Assembly (NCBI GenBank): GCA_947053345.1 | Contig: CAMRSM010000014.1 | Location: forward strand, 28,908-92,907 | DNA length: 64,000 nt | DNA from: an uncultured Lachnospiraceae bacterium | GTDB taxonomy: Bacteria > Bacillota > Clostridia > Lachnospirales > Lachnospiraceae | Reading direction: 5' to 3' | Notes under the pieces: model-generated | The model's input: only the letters and a program-made list of their open reading frames with translations | The model's database searches: none | Told to the model about the DNA's origin: nothing | Made by a program: the position numbers and the translations under genes | In this document: piece by piece, positions 9,551 to 18,991 of the stretch | Position numbering within the stretch: position 1 is the first letter of the stretch | How the letters are laid out: each line of letters opens with the position of its first letter

Positions 9551-9582
9551 AAAAAAGCGGTGGATGCCTCCACCGCTTTTTT
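9551..9582. terminator. bidirectional terminator
   Basis: AAAAAAGCGGTGGA and TCCACCGCTTTTTT form a stem with A and T tracts on either side. It can end both the tRNA transcript and the minus-strand DJ-1 gene. Confidence 0.85.
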
Positions 9583-9589
9583 CTGCTTT

Positions 9590-10141
9590 TTACATGTAAT
9601 ACTGGATGGAGGTCGCGACCTCGGTTGCCATGTGCGTATCGGTCAGGACGGTAATCAGTTCCAGTGCAAATTCGATGGCGGTGCCAAGGCCTCTGCTGGT
9701 AATGATGTTGCCGTCGGTGACCACATTGTCCCTGGTGCAGTCGGCACCCGTGAGCTTTTCCTCAAAGCCGGGGTAGCAGGTAGCCTTTTTTCCTTCCAAC
9801 AACCCGTGTGCCCCGAGGACACTCGGAGCCGCACAGATGGCGGCGATATATTTTTTGTCCGCGGCATAGGAGAGGAGCAGGGACTTTAAGCCCTCGTGTG
9901 CGAGCAGGCTTGAAGTGCCCGGCATGCCGCCCGGAAGCACAAGCATATCGGCATCCGAAAGCGCCCCGTCCTCAAACAGGCGGTCGGCGTGGATAGCGAT
10001 GTTATGGGAGCTTGTGAGCAGGAGCTCTCCTGTGATGGATACGGTCAGGCATTCGATTCCTGCGCGGCGCAGCAAGTCTACAACGGTCAGGCCTTCTACC
10101 TCCTCAAAGCCGTTTGCGAGAAACAAATACACTTTTTTCAT
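9590..10141 (-). CDS. DJ-1/PfpI family protein (YajL-like)
   Basis: This 183-residue protein belongs to the DJ-1/ThiJ/PfpI superfamily. The nucleophile-elbow cysteine is C103 in AAICAAPSVLG, and acidic residues near E15/E16 (GFEEVEG) match the glutamate that contacts the cysteine in DJ-1. The glycine-rich VLPGGMPG loop is also present. Family members act as glyoxalase III, as chaperones, or in protection against oxidative or electrophile stress. Which applies here cannot be decided from sequence. It is a single-gene unit with its own promoter, and its transcript ends at the shared terminator with the tRNA cluster. Confidence 0.88.
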   Translation of the reverse strand: MKKVYLFLANGFEEVEGLTVVDLLRRAGIECLTVSITGELLLTSSHNIAIHADRLFEDGALSDADMLVLPGGMPGTSSLLAHEGLKSLLLSYAADKKYIAAICAAPSVLGAHGLLEGKKATCYPGFEEKLTGADCTRDNVVTDGNIITSRGLGTAIEFALELITVLTDTHMATEVATSIQYYM

Positions 10142-10200
10142 TGATCAAAATCCTCCGCTTTTTGTGATTTCTTTGATGGAATCATTTCCCTACTCATAGC

Positions 10201-10229
10201 ATTCTAATCGAAAAACGGAAATATTTCAA
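10201..10229 (-). promoter_or_regulatory. promoter of the DJ-1 family gene
   Basis: On the minus strand TTGAAA and TAGAAT are separated by 17 bases, about 60 bases before the start codon. Confidence 0.65.
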
Positions 10230-10334
10230 CTATAAAATATAAAAAATTTTTGGGAACAAAACGGGAACGGGTCTCGTCTAATATGTGAAAAATAAGAGGC
10301 GGCATGACCGAATACGGAAATGGAGGAGAGGGCT

Positions 10335-11819
10335 ATGAAAAAAAGAAGGATCGCGGCAAAAGTGCTTCTATTAAGTATGTTTGCCGGTATAATTGCAGGC
10401 TGCGGAAGTGCGGAAGGCGGGAGTTTAGACATTGAGAGGGAAGGGGACTACGTGGGCAACGCGATGCTGCCGGGAGGGGCAGATGGGTCATCCGGATTGG
10501 AGCTGCCTGTGGAAAGTAGCGGAAAGGGTTTTACCGGCGAAGGAGCGTGCGATGACATGATGGCTGCCGATGGTGCTATGGATTCCATAAAGAGCAGCGA
10601 TAAGGTATCCTTGGAATCCGAGGCCATGCCGGGAGAGTATAGCGGTGGGGGAGAAGGCTGCGAGTATTTTCCGGGGAAGGCAGTTGAACCGCAGGCGGGT
10701 CTTCTGACTGCGGGAGAATGGCGGGACAATGAGAACTGGGGATTTTTTGCAAATCTTGTACGGACGGGCCGTTTTGGATTCCGGACGTTTGGCATAGTAC
10801 CGTATGAGCGGGTTGTCGTACAGGCATTATCCGGCGGACAGCCTGCCGGGCAGGTAAAAGTAGAGCTGAACACGGTATCCGGCAGTGCGGTCGCCACGGC
10901 GGTGACGGATCATAAGGGAAGGGCGTATTTGTATTATAATGTTTATGGTGAAACGCAGCAGCCGGATCATGTCGTGCTGATAAGACCGGACGGCAGCCGG
11001 GTGCAGGCGGAGCTCCCGCAGGCCGCAGGACAGGAACCGATGGGAAACGAAGTGCCGGGCAGTGCGGAGGCGGACGGGAATGTGCGTGAGGCCGGTATGC
11101 AGGACACAAAAAACCAGGGCGGGCAGGGGCAGACACGGCCGGAGGAGATCCTTAACAGTGTGGAGCTGACTGTGGAGGTTGGTGAAATGACACCGCCCGT
11201 TAAGTCGCTTGATGTGATGTTTGTTTTTGATACGACCGGTTCAATGGGGGATGAGCTTTTGTATTTGCAAAAAGAGTTTGAGGACATCGCGAAGCGTGTC
11301 GCAGATCAGAGCACCCGTTTTTCAGTAAATTTTTATCGGGATCAAGGAGATGAATATGTTGTGCGTTCGAATCCGTTTTCGGATGATATAGAGAAGGTGG
11401 AGGCGCTCATAAATGCCGAATATGCCACCGGAGGCGGGGATTATGAGGAGGCAGTGGATCTGGCGCTTCTGGATGCGGTAACGGGGCATGAATGGCGTGA
11501 GGGGGCGGTTAAGCTGGCATTCCTGATCTTGGATGCGCCGCCGCACGATACAGGGGAGACGGCGGCAAACCTGCGGACGGCGATGGAAGAAGCCACAAAG
11601 CAGGGGATCCGCATCATTCCGATTGCCTCAAGCGGCGTGGATGAGAAAACGGAAGGTTTTCTGCGCGGCATTGCGATGCTTACCGGAGGGACATACACAT
11701 TCCTGACGGATGACAGCGGTATCGGGGGCAGCCATCTGGAACCGACGGTGGGGGCGTATACCGTGGAGGCGCTCAATGATATGATCGTGCGCCTCATCAA
11801 GGAGTATTATGGGGAATAG
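10335..11819 (+). CDS. von Willebrand factor A domain lipoprotein
   Basis: This is a secreted, lipid-anchored protein of 494 residues. The N-terminus (MKKRRIAAKVLLLSMFAGIIAGC) is a lipoprotein signal with the lipobox cysteine at the end. A low-complexity acidic and glycine-rich linker follows, then a middle beta-rich region (RTGRFGFRTFGIVPYERVVVQAL...), a second linker, and a C-terminal von Willebrand A domain from about residue 290. The MIDAS metal site appears as DTTGSMGDE, a DxTxS variant. Such domains bind ligands through a divalent metal; the ligand here is unknown. I chose ATG 10335 after GGAGGAGAGG because the track start at 10320 lies on that ribosome site. Confidence 0.85.
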   Translation: MKKRRIAAKVLLLSMFAGIIAGCGSAEGGSLDIEREGDYVGNAMLPGGADGSSGLELPVESSGKGFTGEGACDDMMAADGAMDSIKSSDKVSLESEAMPGEYSGGGEGCEYFPGKAVEPQAGLLTAGEWRDNENWGFFANLVRTGRFGFRTFGIVPYERVVVQALSGGQPAGQVKVELNTVSGSAVATAVTDHKGRAYLYYNVYGETQQPDHVVLIRPDGSRVQAELPQAAGQEPMGNEVPGSAEADGNVREAGMQDTKNQGGQGQTRPEEILNSVELTVEVGEMTPPVKSLDVMFVFDTTGSMGDELLYLQKEFEDIAKRVADQSTRFSVNFYRDQGDEYVVRSNPFSDDIEKVEALINAEYATGGGDYEEAVDLALLDAVTGHEWREGAVKLAFLILDAPPHDTGETAANLRTAMEEATKQGIRIIPIASSGVDEKTEGFLRGIAMLTGGTYTFLTDDSGIGGSHLEPTVGAYTVEALNDMIVRLIKEYYGE

Positions 11820-11906
11820 GGCGATTTTTTGCGGGGATATACCGTAAGGAACCGCATTTGTGTGGAAGAGGGAAAATCGCGGAGAATAAGGCTGCCGTAT
11901 AAACAA

Positions 11907-11954
11907 ACATCGCAGGATGGCCAGGTGCTTTGCACCACCAATATCCTGCGATGT
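11907..11954. terminator. hairpin between convergent genes
   Basis: ACATCGCAGGAT pairs with ATCCTGCGATGT over 12 bp, with a small GGTGC/GCACC hairpin nested inside. Weak T-rich runs lie on both sides. It probably ends the VWA and deacetylase transcripts. Confidence 0.6.
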
Positions 11955-11997
11955 TATATTTTGTTACTGGTTTATGCGGATTGGATGTATAGCCGGC

Positions 11998-12783
11998 CTA
12001 TTTACTAAACTGCCGCCCTTCGTGGTCGATATCAAAATTTTCGCGGATGATCAGCTCTGAGATCGGCACGAATTCATAGCCTTTTTCCTTGAGGATCGAG
12101 ATCACGGAATCAAGGGCATCGGCGGTATATTTTGCACCGTTATGCATGAGGATGATGGAACCGTCGCCAAGGTGTTTATGTTCCGTGACGGTTTTGATAA
12201 TCGAGTCCACACCGTAATCTTTCCAGTCCAGGGAATCGACATCCCACTGGATAGTGTAATAGCCGCACTCTTCGGCGGCCTGGATCACTGTGTCGTTGTA
12301 ATCGCCGTACGGTGGGCGGAAGAGGATCATCTCCTCGCCGGTCAGTTCCTTGATGAACTCATGGGGCGAGGTCAGTTCTTCCTTACACTGGGAGAGCGAG
12401 AGTGTGGACATCTGTTTGTGGTTCTGGCTGTGGTTCCCAAGGTCGTGCCCGCCGGCAAGGATCGCTTTGACATCGTCCGGGTATTTATTCATCCAGCCGC
12501 CCGTCATGAAGAAGGTCACCCGCACGTCATGTTTTGCGAGAATTTCCAGTATACGGGAAGTATCCTCGTTGCCCCAAGCTGCATCAAAACTGAGGGCAAT
12601 TTGGGGTTTGTCGGTTTTTACACAGTAGATTGGCAGACGTTTTTCGGAAATCGCGTTTCCTATGGTATCAACGGCTTTGGGTATGTACGTAAACAGTGCC
12701 GCGAACAGAAGAAAGAAACAGGCACACAGAAAAATGGTTTTTGCGGTTGCGTAAAACAGATCCTTTTTATTTGATTCCGGCAT
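11998..12783 (-). CDS. polysaccharide deacetylase, PdaA/PdaB-like
   Basis: This 261-residue membrane-anchored NodB-domain protein is expected to remove acetyl groups from peptidoglycan or another N-acetylglucosamine polymer outside the cell. One N-terminal membrane segment (ATAKTIFLCACFFLLFAALF) precedes the NodB core. The core starts with ALSFDAAWGNEDTSRIL, where the usual catalytic Asp-Asp is Asp-Ala. The metal histidines lie in GGHDLGNHSQNHKQM, then FRPPYGDYND and ILMHN follow. The FDAAWG motif is typical of the sporulation-type PdaB branch. The start at 12783 follows GGAGG; the longer track ORF adds an unlikely Cys- and Arg-rich tail. Confidence 0.87.
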   Translation of the reverse strand: MPESNKKDLFYATAKTIFLCACFFLLFAALFTYIPKAVDTIGNAISEKRLPIYCVKTDKPQIALSFDAAWGNEDTSRILEILAKHDVRVTFFMTGGWMNKYPDDVKAILAGGHDLGNHSQNHKQMSTLSLSQCKEELTSPHEFIKELTGEEMILFRPPYGDYNDTVIQAAEECGYYTIQWDVDSLDWKDYGVDSIIKTVTEHKHLGDGSIILMHNGAKYTADALDSVISILKEKGYEFVPISELIIRENFDIDHEGRQFSK

Positions 12784-12900
12784 AGAAAATCCTCCGGCTT
12801 TTTTCTTTTTAAAGAATATGCGCCGGGAGTTGTCCGTTAGAACCGGAAGGACGGAAGGAAAAATATTCTTGGGGGGTGAATGGCAGGCATAAAAATAAAA

Positions 12901-12935
12901 GAACCGCTTCCGTGAGGAAGCGGTTCTTTTTATAG
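12901..12935 (-). terminator. terminator after the CBM lipoprotein gene
   Basis: GAACCGCTTCC and GGAAGCGGTTC form an 11-bp stem with T-rich runs on both strands. It follows the minus-strand gene that stops at 13008. Confidence 0.85.
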
Positions 12936-13007
12936 GATGAAAATTATGAGAAAGCATACTTTCTGCAACTGTTGATTGCAGTTTCTGATCAAGCACCCTA
13001 TTGCGAA

Positions 13008-14207
13008 TTACTCTGCAGCTGCAGCAGGGGAGAACGAAATCACAACCTCGTCCACCGTGAAGCTTGCAGTATCGGAAGGAGACTCGAAGTAGAGAATCGG
13101 TTTCACGGTATTCGCACCAACCTCGATTGTACCGGTAACCTGTACCCACTCGCCCGGTGTGATATCACCGGAGCTTGCAAGGCGGTTGTAAGCGGTGTCA
13201 GAGCCGTCAGAGAAGTTCTCTTCAAGCGTAACGTTTACTTCGGTCGCTTCCTCGGTCTTTACCCAGTAGGAGATGTTGATCGTCCTGCCAGCCAGTTTGT
13301 AGTCGGAAAGGTCAACCTGTGCGCCGTTCCAGCTCGCGGAACGTCCTGTTACCTGCATTGCGAAATCATCGTCATGCCCGCCTGAAACAATGGCAGGTGT
13401 GCCGTCGCCGCGATTGCCGAAGAACAGGTTCTCATCGTTAAAGGTAAGGGAAACGCTTTCAACGCCCGACAGATCCGGCTTTTCGACAACAAGATCCTGA
13501 TACTGTGCCTCGGCCACCGCACCTTCTACGACTGTGACCAAAACGTCATCGATGTAGAAATCATTTAAGTCAGTTGCTTCCCAGCAGAGCATCGGGGTAG
13601 TGACATCCGCGTAAACCGGAATATCCGCCTCGATGAATGTCCATTCATTCGGCGGTACTGCCTCGTTGTTCGCACGCTCCGGCCAAGCGCCGTTGCCGTC
13701 CGGTTTGATGACCGACAGGGTACAGGAGATCATGATCGGCTCGCTTACTGTGTGCTTTGCCCAGTAAGATACATGGAGCACTTTGCCGATATACTCATCC
13801 GGAACGCTTAAGTATGTACCGTGCCAGTTTTGGCTGCGCCCGGTGATCAGGAAGCACTGCTCGCTGTCATGACCGTCGGTGCTGACCCATCTCACGATAC
13901 CGCCTCTGTCCTGGAAGTACAGGGACTGGGATTTCGTGGAAGCATCATAATCGTAAAGCGTATTCGGATCTGCTTCCGGAGTCGGTGTCGGGGCTTCCGT
14001 CGGTGTCGGAGCCTCAGTTGGAGCTTCCGTCGGAGCCTCTGTTGGGGCTTCTGTAGGAGCCTCGGTCGGGGCTTCCGTTGGAGCCGTGGTAGCGGTTGGC
14101 TGTGTGGTAGGGTCTGAATTGGTCTCTTTATCGTTGCCGCAAGCAGCAAAAGAACTGATCGCAAGGGACGAAACAAGAGCCATACCCATCAATTTTTTTA
14201 ATTTCAT
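13008..14207 (-). CDS. lipoprotein with Thr-Glu-Ala-Pro linker and two carbohydrate-binding-like modules
   Basis: This 399-residue surface lipoprotein begins with a signal ending in the lipobox SSFAAC. Residues about 33 to 92 are a tandem linker of the unit PTEA, which would hold the rest away from the membrane. Two similar beta-sandwich modules follow, each with the pattern of carbohydrate-binding families 4, 9 and 22: LYFQDRGGIVRWVSTDGHDSEQCFLITGRSQNWHGTYL in the first and LFFGNRGDGTPAIVSGGHDDDFAMQVTGRSASWNGAQVDL in the second. Both share the GRSxxWxG core, so one module probably arose by duplication. No catalytic domain is present. It is likely a glycan-binding surface protein. The start follows GAGGAGGTT. 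Confidence 0.8.
   Translation of the reverse strand: MKLKKLMGMALVSSLAISSFAACGNDKETNSDPTTQPTATTAPTEAPTEAPTEAPTEAPTEAPTEAPTPTEAPTPTPEADPNTLYDYDASTKSQSLYFQDRGGIVRWVSTDGHDSEQCFLITGRSQNWHGTYLSVPDEYIGKVLHVSYWAKHTVSEPIMISCTLSVIKPDGNGAWPERANNEAVPPNEWTFIEADIPVYADVTTPMLCWEATDLNDFYIDDVLVTVVEGAVAEAQYQDLVVEKPDLSGVESVSLTFNDENLFFGNRGDGTPAIVSGGHDDDFAMQVTGRSASWNGAQVDLSDYKLAGRTINISYWVKTEEATEVNVTLEENFSDGSDTAYNRLASSGDITPGEWVQVTGTIEVGANTVKPILYFESPSDTASFTVDEVVISFSPAAAAE
13976..14100. repeat. short tandem repeat encoding the PTEA linker
   Basis: A 12-base unit encoding Ala-Pro-Thr-Glu is repeated about ten times with silent variation inside the lipoprotein gene. It is a coding repeat. Confidence 0.8.
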
Positions 14208-14302
14208 AAAAACCTCCTCAAGTTTTTCTTTTATGATGTGTTCCGGCAACTGTGCCGCCGAAAGCGGAACTGCTGCTTTTTGATTGTAACATCACTGTTA
14301 TA

Positions 14303-14331
14303 AATATATCACGGATTATGCATTGTGTCAA
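14303..14331 (-). promoter_or_regulatory. promoter of the CBM lipoprotein gene
   Basis: On the minus strand TTGACA and TATATT are separated by 17 bases, about 95 bases before the start codon. Confidence 0.75.
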
Positions 14332-14523
14332 TTATGCGAACAGGGTACAGAACAAAATTTGTGTAAAATCTACAAAAAACGAATTACTCTTTTTATAAAT
14401 CGGCTACTCAAATATTGCTATTTGGAATGAAAAGGTAAAAGATAACGTTTTCGTTCCCGTAAATTATGGGATTTTTCGAGCCGCCAAAATGTGGAACACC
14501 AAATGATTTGCCGCAAAAAGTGC

Positions 14524-14552
14524 TTGACAACCTTTCCGATGTGCGTTAAGAT
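14524..14552 (+). promoter_or_regulatory. promoter of the leuS T-box transcript
   Basis: TTGACA and TAAGAT with a 17-base spacer stand immediately before the T-box leader. Confidence 0.75.
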
Positions 14553-14559
14553 GAAGAAC

Positions 14560-14836
14560 AGTTATATTCCGGCGTGGAGCCGGGAAGGAAACGGCAGTGA
14601 AAGGGAGTATTAGAGAGGGATGCCCAGACAGAGAGCGGTTGGCTGGTGGAAAACCGCAGGTGCAGAAATTTCGAACTCGCCCTGGAGCCCTGGAGCTGAA
14701 AGGCGGTATACGCGGATAGGCTTCGGCGGGATTTCCCGTTACAGAAAATTGAGTGCATGCGCAGGGCGCGTGAATTGGAGTGGTACCGCGAGGATGGCCT
14801 CGTCTCTGGATTTTCGGAGACGGGGTCTTTATATTT
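14560..14836 (+). ncRNA. T-box leader of leuS
   Basis: This leader senses uncharged tRNA-Leu and controls transcription of leuS. The T-box core GAGTGGTACCGCG lies at 14778-14790. It is followed by a competing terminator, CCTCGTCTC pairing with GAGACGGGG, then TCTTTATATTTT. The upstream part contains a long Stem I-like region with GCGGTTGG...AACCGCAGG. A CTC in GAACTCGCC is a plausible leucine specifier codon, but I did not fold the RNA to confirm its place in the loop. The downstream gene being leuS supports leucine specificity. Confidence 0.85.
14798..14836 (+). terminator. T-box regulated terminator
   Basis: CCTCGTCTC and GAGACGGGG make a 9-bp stem followed by TCTTTATATTTT. Pairing of the T-box core with uncharged tRNA-Leu would favour the alternative antiterminator. 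Confidence 0.75.
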
Positions 14837-14977
14837 TCCGGATGCGGAACTTAACACAGCAGACTGCCACACAGCGCCGGGAAGCAGTTACCGGAACCGT
14901 GTGAAGGGAAAACTGCTTCCGTGGGAATGGTGCGGGGAGGAAGTCTGCGGGACTTAAAATTAAGAAAGGATGGTAAA

Positions 14978-17392
14978 ATGAACACACCTTATTCACCGAA
15001 GGACATCGAAAAGAAATGGCAGGAGATCTGGGACGCGGAGAGGGCGTTTGAGGTCGGTGAGGATTATTCCAAGCCGAAATATTACGCGCTCGTGGAATTT
15101 CCGTACCCGTCCGGGCAGGGGCTGCATGTCGGGCATCCGAGACCGTACACGGCGCTTGATATCATCTCAAGGAAGCGCAGGATGCAGGGCTATAACGTCC
15201 TGTTTCCGATGGGCTGGGACGCGTTCGGCCTTCCGACCGAAAATTATGCAATCAAGAACCACGTCCACCCGAAGACCGTCACACAAAACAATGTCGCTCA
15301 TTTTAAGGCGCAATTAAAGTCACTTGGCTATTCTTTTGACTGGGAGCGCGAGGTGAACACGACGGATCCGGAATATTATAAATGGACCCAGTGGATCTTC
15401 TTAAAATTATTCAAAAAGGGGTTGGCATACAAGACGCAGATGCCGATCAACTGGTGCACCTCCTGCAAGGTCGGCCTGGCGAATGAGGAGGTCGTGAACG
15501 GAAAATGTGAGCGCTGCGGCGGCGAGGTCGTGCGCAAGGTCAAGAGCCAGTGGATGTTAAAAATTACGGAGTACGCGGACAAACTGCTGGAGGGGCTTGA
15601 CCATGTGGACTATATCGAGCGCGTCAAGGTATCCCAGAAAAACTGGATCGGCCGCTCGGTCGGCGCGGAAGTGGATTTTAAACTTTCCGGCAAAGAGGAT
15701 GTGCTGCGGATCTTCACGACGCGCCCGGACACTTTGTTCGGTGCGACCTATATGGTCATTTCCCCGGAACACCCGCTGGTGGAGAAATATAAAGAAGAAA
15801 TCACCAATTATGGCGAGGTCGCGGCATACCGTGAGCAGGCGGCGAAAAAATCCGATTTCGAGCGCACGGAGCTGGCAAAAGAAAAAACCGGCGTGGTGAT
15901 GGGCGGAATCTCGGCGGTCAACCCTGTAAACGGGAAGGAAATCCCGATCTGGATCTCGGATTATGTATTGATGACCTACGGCACGGGCGCGATCATGGCA
16001 GTGCCGGCGCACGACGGGCGCGACTGGGAATTTGCGAAGAAATTTGGCCTGCCGATCATTGAAGTCGTCGCCGGCGGCAATGTGCAGGAAGCCGCGTTCA
16101 CGGATGTGGAGACCGGGAAGCTGGTCAACTCTGATTTTCTTGACGGTCTGGAAGTCAAGGAAGCCAAGGAAAAAATCATTGCCTGGCTCACTGGCAAGGG
16201 CATCGGCAAGCAGAAGGTCAATTTTAAGCTGCGCGACTGGGTATTTTCCCGCCAGCGCTACTGGGGCGAGCCGATCCCGGTCGTACACTGTGAAAAATGC
16301 GGTTATGTGCCGCTGCCGGAGAGTGAGCTGCCGCTGATGCTGCCGGAGGTGGACAGCTATATGCCGACGGACAACGGTGAGTCCCCGCTTGCCGCGATGA
16401 CAGACTGGTTAAATACCGTCTGCCCTTGCTGCGGAGGGCCAGCGAAGCGCGAATCCGACACGATGCCGCAGTGGGCGGGTTCCTCGTGGTATTTCCTGCG
16501 CTATATCGACCCGAAAAATAAGGAGGCGTTTGCCGGGCAGGAGGCATTAAAATACTGGCTCCCGGTGGACTGGTATAACGGCGGCATGGAGCACACGACG
16601 CTGCATCTGCTCTACTCGCGTTTCTGGCATAAATTCCTCTACGACGAGGGGCTTGTGCCGACGGATGAGCCGTATAAAAAGCGCACTTCCCATGGAATGA
16701 TCTTAGGTGAGAACGGGGAGAAGATGAGCAAATCGCGCGGAAACGTCGTCAACCCGGACGAGATTGTGGCGGAATTTGGCGCGGATACGCTGCGCACCTA
16801 CGAGATGTTCATCGGGGCATTTGATTTAAGTGCTTCCTGGTCGCAGGAGGGTGTGCGCGGCTGCCGCCGTTTCCTTGACCGCGTCTGGAAACTGCAGGAC
16901 AGTCTGGTGGACGGCGACGGTTACAGAAAAGAACTTGAGACCCGGATGCATCAGACCATCAAAAAAGTCAGCCTCGATTTTGAGGCATTAAAATTTAATA
17001 CTGCGATCGCGGCTATGATGAGCCTGATCAATGATTTTTATAAAGCGGGCAAGGTCACAAAAGGTGAATTCTCTACGCTTCTTCTGCTGTTAAGCCCGGT
17101 CGCGCCGCATATGTGTGAGGAATTATGGCAGCTTGTCGGCAATGCCGGCAGGGTGTACGCGCAGACTTGGCCGGAATATGACGAGGCAAAGACGGTTGAG
17201 GATGAAGTCGAGATTGCGGTGCAGATCAACGGCAAAGTGAAAGCGACGGTGAAAGTCGGCACGGAGGACGCACAGGAAGCCGCAAGGGAAAAGGTAATGG
17301 CCGATGATACCGTAGCGGGGATTCTTTCGGGGAAGAACATTGTGAAGGAAATTTATGTAAAGGGAAGGATCTATAATATTGTAGTGAAGTAG
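14978..17392 (+). CDS. leuS: leucyl-tRNA synthetase
   Basis: This is the class I synthetase that charges tRNA-Leu, of normal length at 804 residues. The HIGH-type motif is HVGHP near the N-terminus ([20 protein letters not shown]) and the KMSKS motif is intact. An editing domain interrupts the Rossmann fold, with the [13 protein letters not shown] motif near residue 245. A zinc-type Cys cluster occurs in [23 protein letters not shown] and another in CPCCGG. The C-terminal domain ends with the typical [11 protein letters not shown]. The start at 14978 follows AAGAAAGGA; the track start at 14921 adds leader sequence. Expression is under the T-box upstream. Confidence 0.97.
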   Translation: MNTPYSPKDIEKKWQEIWDAERAFEVGEDYSKPKYYALVEFPYPSGQGLHVGHPRPYTALDIISRKRRMQGYNVLFPMGWDAFGLPTENYAIKNHVHPKTVTQNNVAHFKAQLKSLGYSFDWEREVNTTDPEYYKWTQWIFLKLFKKGLAYKTQMPINWCTSCKVGLANEEVVNGKCERCGGEVVRKVKSQWMLKITEYADKLLEGLDHVDYIERVKVSQKNWIGRSVGAEVDFKLSGKEDVLRIFTTRPDTLFGATYMVISPEHPLVEKYKEEITNYGEVAAYREQAAKKSDFERTELAKEKTGVVMGGISAVNPVNGKEIPIWISDYVLMTYGTGAIMAVPAHDGRDWEFAKKFGLPIIEVVAGGNVQEAAFTDVETGKLVNSDFLDGLEVKEAKEKIIAWLTGKGIGKQKVNFKLRDWVFSRQRYWGEPIPVVHCEKCGYVPLPESELPLMLPEVDSYMPTDNGESPLAAMTDWLNTVCPCCGGPAKRESDTMPQWAGSSWYFLRYIDPKNKEAFAGQEALKYWLPVDWYNGGMEHTTLHLLYSRFWHKFLYDEGLVPTDEPYKKRTSHGMILGENGEKMSKSRGNVVNPDEIVAEFGADTLRTYEMFIGAFDLSASWSQEGVRGCRRFLDRVWKLQDSLVDGDGYRKELETRMHQTIKKVSLDFEALKFNTAIAAMMSLINDFYKAGKVTKGEFSTLLLLLSPVAPHMCEELWQLVGNAGRVYAQTWPEYDEAKTVEDEVEIAVQINGKVKATVKVGTEDAQEAAREKVMADDTVAGILSGKNIVKEIYVKGRIYNIVVK

Positions 17393-17450
17393 GTAAATCG
17401 TGGCATATTTATGTTCTGCCTTTTTGCGGTAACCCGCGCGGGCAAGACAA

Positions 17451-17497
17451 AAAGGGTGCGGCGGGGAAGTTTTGTTTTTCCCGGCGCACCCTTTGCA
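17451..17497 (+). terminator. probable terminator after leuS
   Basis: AAAGGGTGCG and CGCACCCTTT are the ends of a long G+C-rich hairpin (inner GGGGAA/TTTTCCC). The T tract is weak. Confidence 0.5.
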
Positions 17498-17541
17498 ATG
17501 CCGTGCGGATGTCGGCAAGCCAAGAAAATCAGAGCTCCGAC

Positions 17542-17570
17542 TTGATTTTTGCCGCCAAACCTGCTAAAAT
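17542..17570 (+). promoter_or_regulatory. promoter of the sortase gene
   Basis: TTGATT and TAAAAT are separated by 17 bases, 65 bases before the chosen start. Confidence 0.6.
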
Positions 17571-17635
17571 AAAAAAAGGTTTTACATAAGGAAGCTGTCG
17601 ATGGAAAAAAAGCGGCTTTGGTGCGGAGGCGGGCA

Positions 17636-18952
17636 ATGGGAAAGTGGCAAATCGGAGGGATCGAATTTTCCTCAAAGGAGGAATATAAAGCGGGCTGCCG
17701 GGATTTAAAGCGTATTCAGACGCTTGCGGCGGGCGTGGATCTTGATGATCACAGGGAGGCGGCGGAACTTTACCAGATGCTGCGCAAGCAGCCATTCCTC
17801 TTTGAGAGCGAGCTTGGTGTGGCGTTCCGGGGGTTTTTGAATGACAAGGCGGACGGCATGAAACATCCGCGCGGCAGCTTTCCGGAAGAATGCCTGTATG
17901 CGGGAAAGACGGCGGCACGAAGGAAAAAGGCCGCACTTCCCAAAAAGTCCCGGACAGGCGGGAAAAACGCGAAAGACGTGATGAGGGCGCAGCGGATGAA
18001 ACTGCGGGAGCGCGATATCGGAAGCGGGGAAGACGAAGAGCCGTTGAAAGCCGTGCCGGATGAGGGCGCGGACAGGGCGGTACGTGGGCGCGGAAAGGGC
18101 AGGATATTAAAGCCTTTGTGCATTGTGGCGGGCGCTCTGCTCATGCTGTTTGCACTGTACCGCATTTTTTCTTACGATATCTGGAGTTACATCAGTGAGC
18201 GCAAGATGGAGGAGTTGGCGGCCTGCATCCTCACGCCGATCGAGCCGGAAGTCTCAGAGGCGCACCGGATCGCCGATCTGATCGCGAGCGGTATGTACAC
18301 GGAAGAGGAAGCGGTTAAGATCGCAAAACGGGAGCAGCAGGAAAAACCGAAGGAGAGTGTGGGGGAGGACGGCATCCTGTACCGCTACAGTGTGCTCTAC
18401 AAGCGCAATGGCGAGATGGCGGGATGGATACAGCTGTCAGGGACGGTGATTAACTACCCGGTCATGCTGACACCGCAGGATGAGGAGTATTACCTGAAAA
18501 AAGGATTTGATAAAAAATATGACATCAACGGGATTCCGTTTATGGACGCAAGGTGCAGCGTGAAGGAACCGACAACAAATTTCCTGATCTACGGACACAA
18601 TATGAAAAACGGTTCCATGTTCTCGGCTCTGCTTGGGTATGAGCAGGAGGCATTCTACGAGGAGCACCCGGTCATACGCTTCGATACGGTATATGAGCGG
18701 GGGGAATATGAGATTGTCGGGGTGTTCCGCACGCAGATCCCGTATGAGTCCGATGGGGAGGCGTACCGGTATTATTCATTTATTGATACCAAGGATCCGG
18801 AAGAATATAATGCATATATCCGCTATGTGAAGGAACAGTCTTTTTATGAGACGGGGGTCACGGCGGAATTTGGGACACAGCTTTTGACATTGTCGACATG
18901 TGACCGTTCGGTCGAGGCGGGGCGGTTTGTTGTGGTCGCGAGGAAAAAATAG
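17636..18952 (+). CDS. class B sortase
   Basis: This 438-residue transpeptidase attaches surface proteins to the cell wall. The N-terminal 150 residues are basic, cytoplasmic and unusually long. A membrane anchor follows (LCIVAGALLMLFALYRIF). The sortase fold then contains the catalytic His in FLIYGHNMKNGSMF, the catalytic Cys in LLTLSTCDRS and the Arg in EAGRFVVVA. The region NYPVMLTPQDEEYYLKKGFD is typical of class B. The ATG at 17636 follows GGAGG, and I preferred it over the TTG at 17618. The next gene, 39 bases on, encodes a protein with a matching sorting signal and is its likely substrate. Confidence 0.9.
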   Translation: MGKWQIGGIEFSSKEEYKAGCRDLKRIQTLAAGVDLDDHREAAELYQMLRKQPFLFESELGVAFRGFLNDKADGMKHPRGSFPEECLYAGKTAARRKKAALPKKSRTGGKNAKDVMRAQRMKLRERDIGSGEDEEPLKAVPDEGADRAVRGRGKGRILKPLCIVAGALLMLFALYRIFSYDIWSYISERKMEELAACILTPIEPEVSEAHRIADLIASGMYTEEEAVKIAKREQQEKPKESVGEDGILYRYSVLYKRNGEMAGWIQLSGTVINYPVMLTPQDEEYYLKKGFDKKYDINGIPFMDARCSVKEPTTNFLIYGHNMKNGSMFSALLGYEQEAFYEEHPVIRFDTVYERGEYEIVGVFRTQIPYESDGEAYRYYSFIDTKDPEEYNAYIRYVKEQSFYETGVTAEFGTQLLTLSTCDRSVEAGRFVVVARKK

Positions 18953-18991
18953 ACAGGGCGCGTGTATGCGGCGCGGGAAATGAGGAGTGTT

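Noticed and set aside
15557-16288. 243-residue minus-strand ORF inside leuS
   Set aside because: Antisense shadow of a fully conserved gene.
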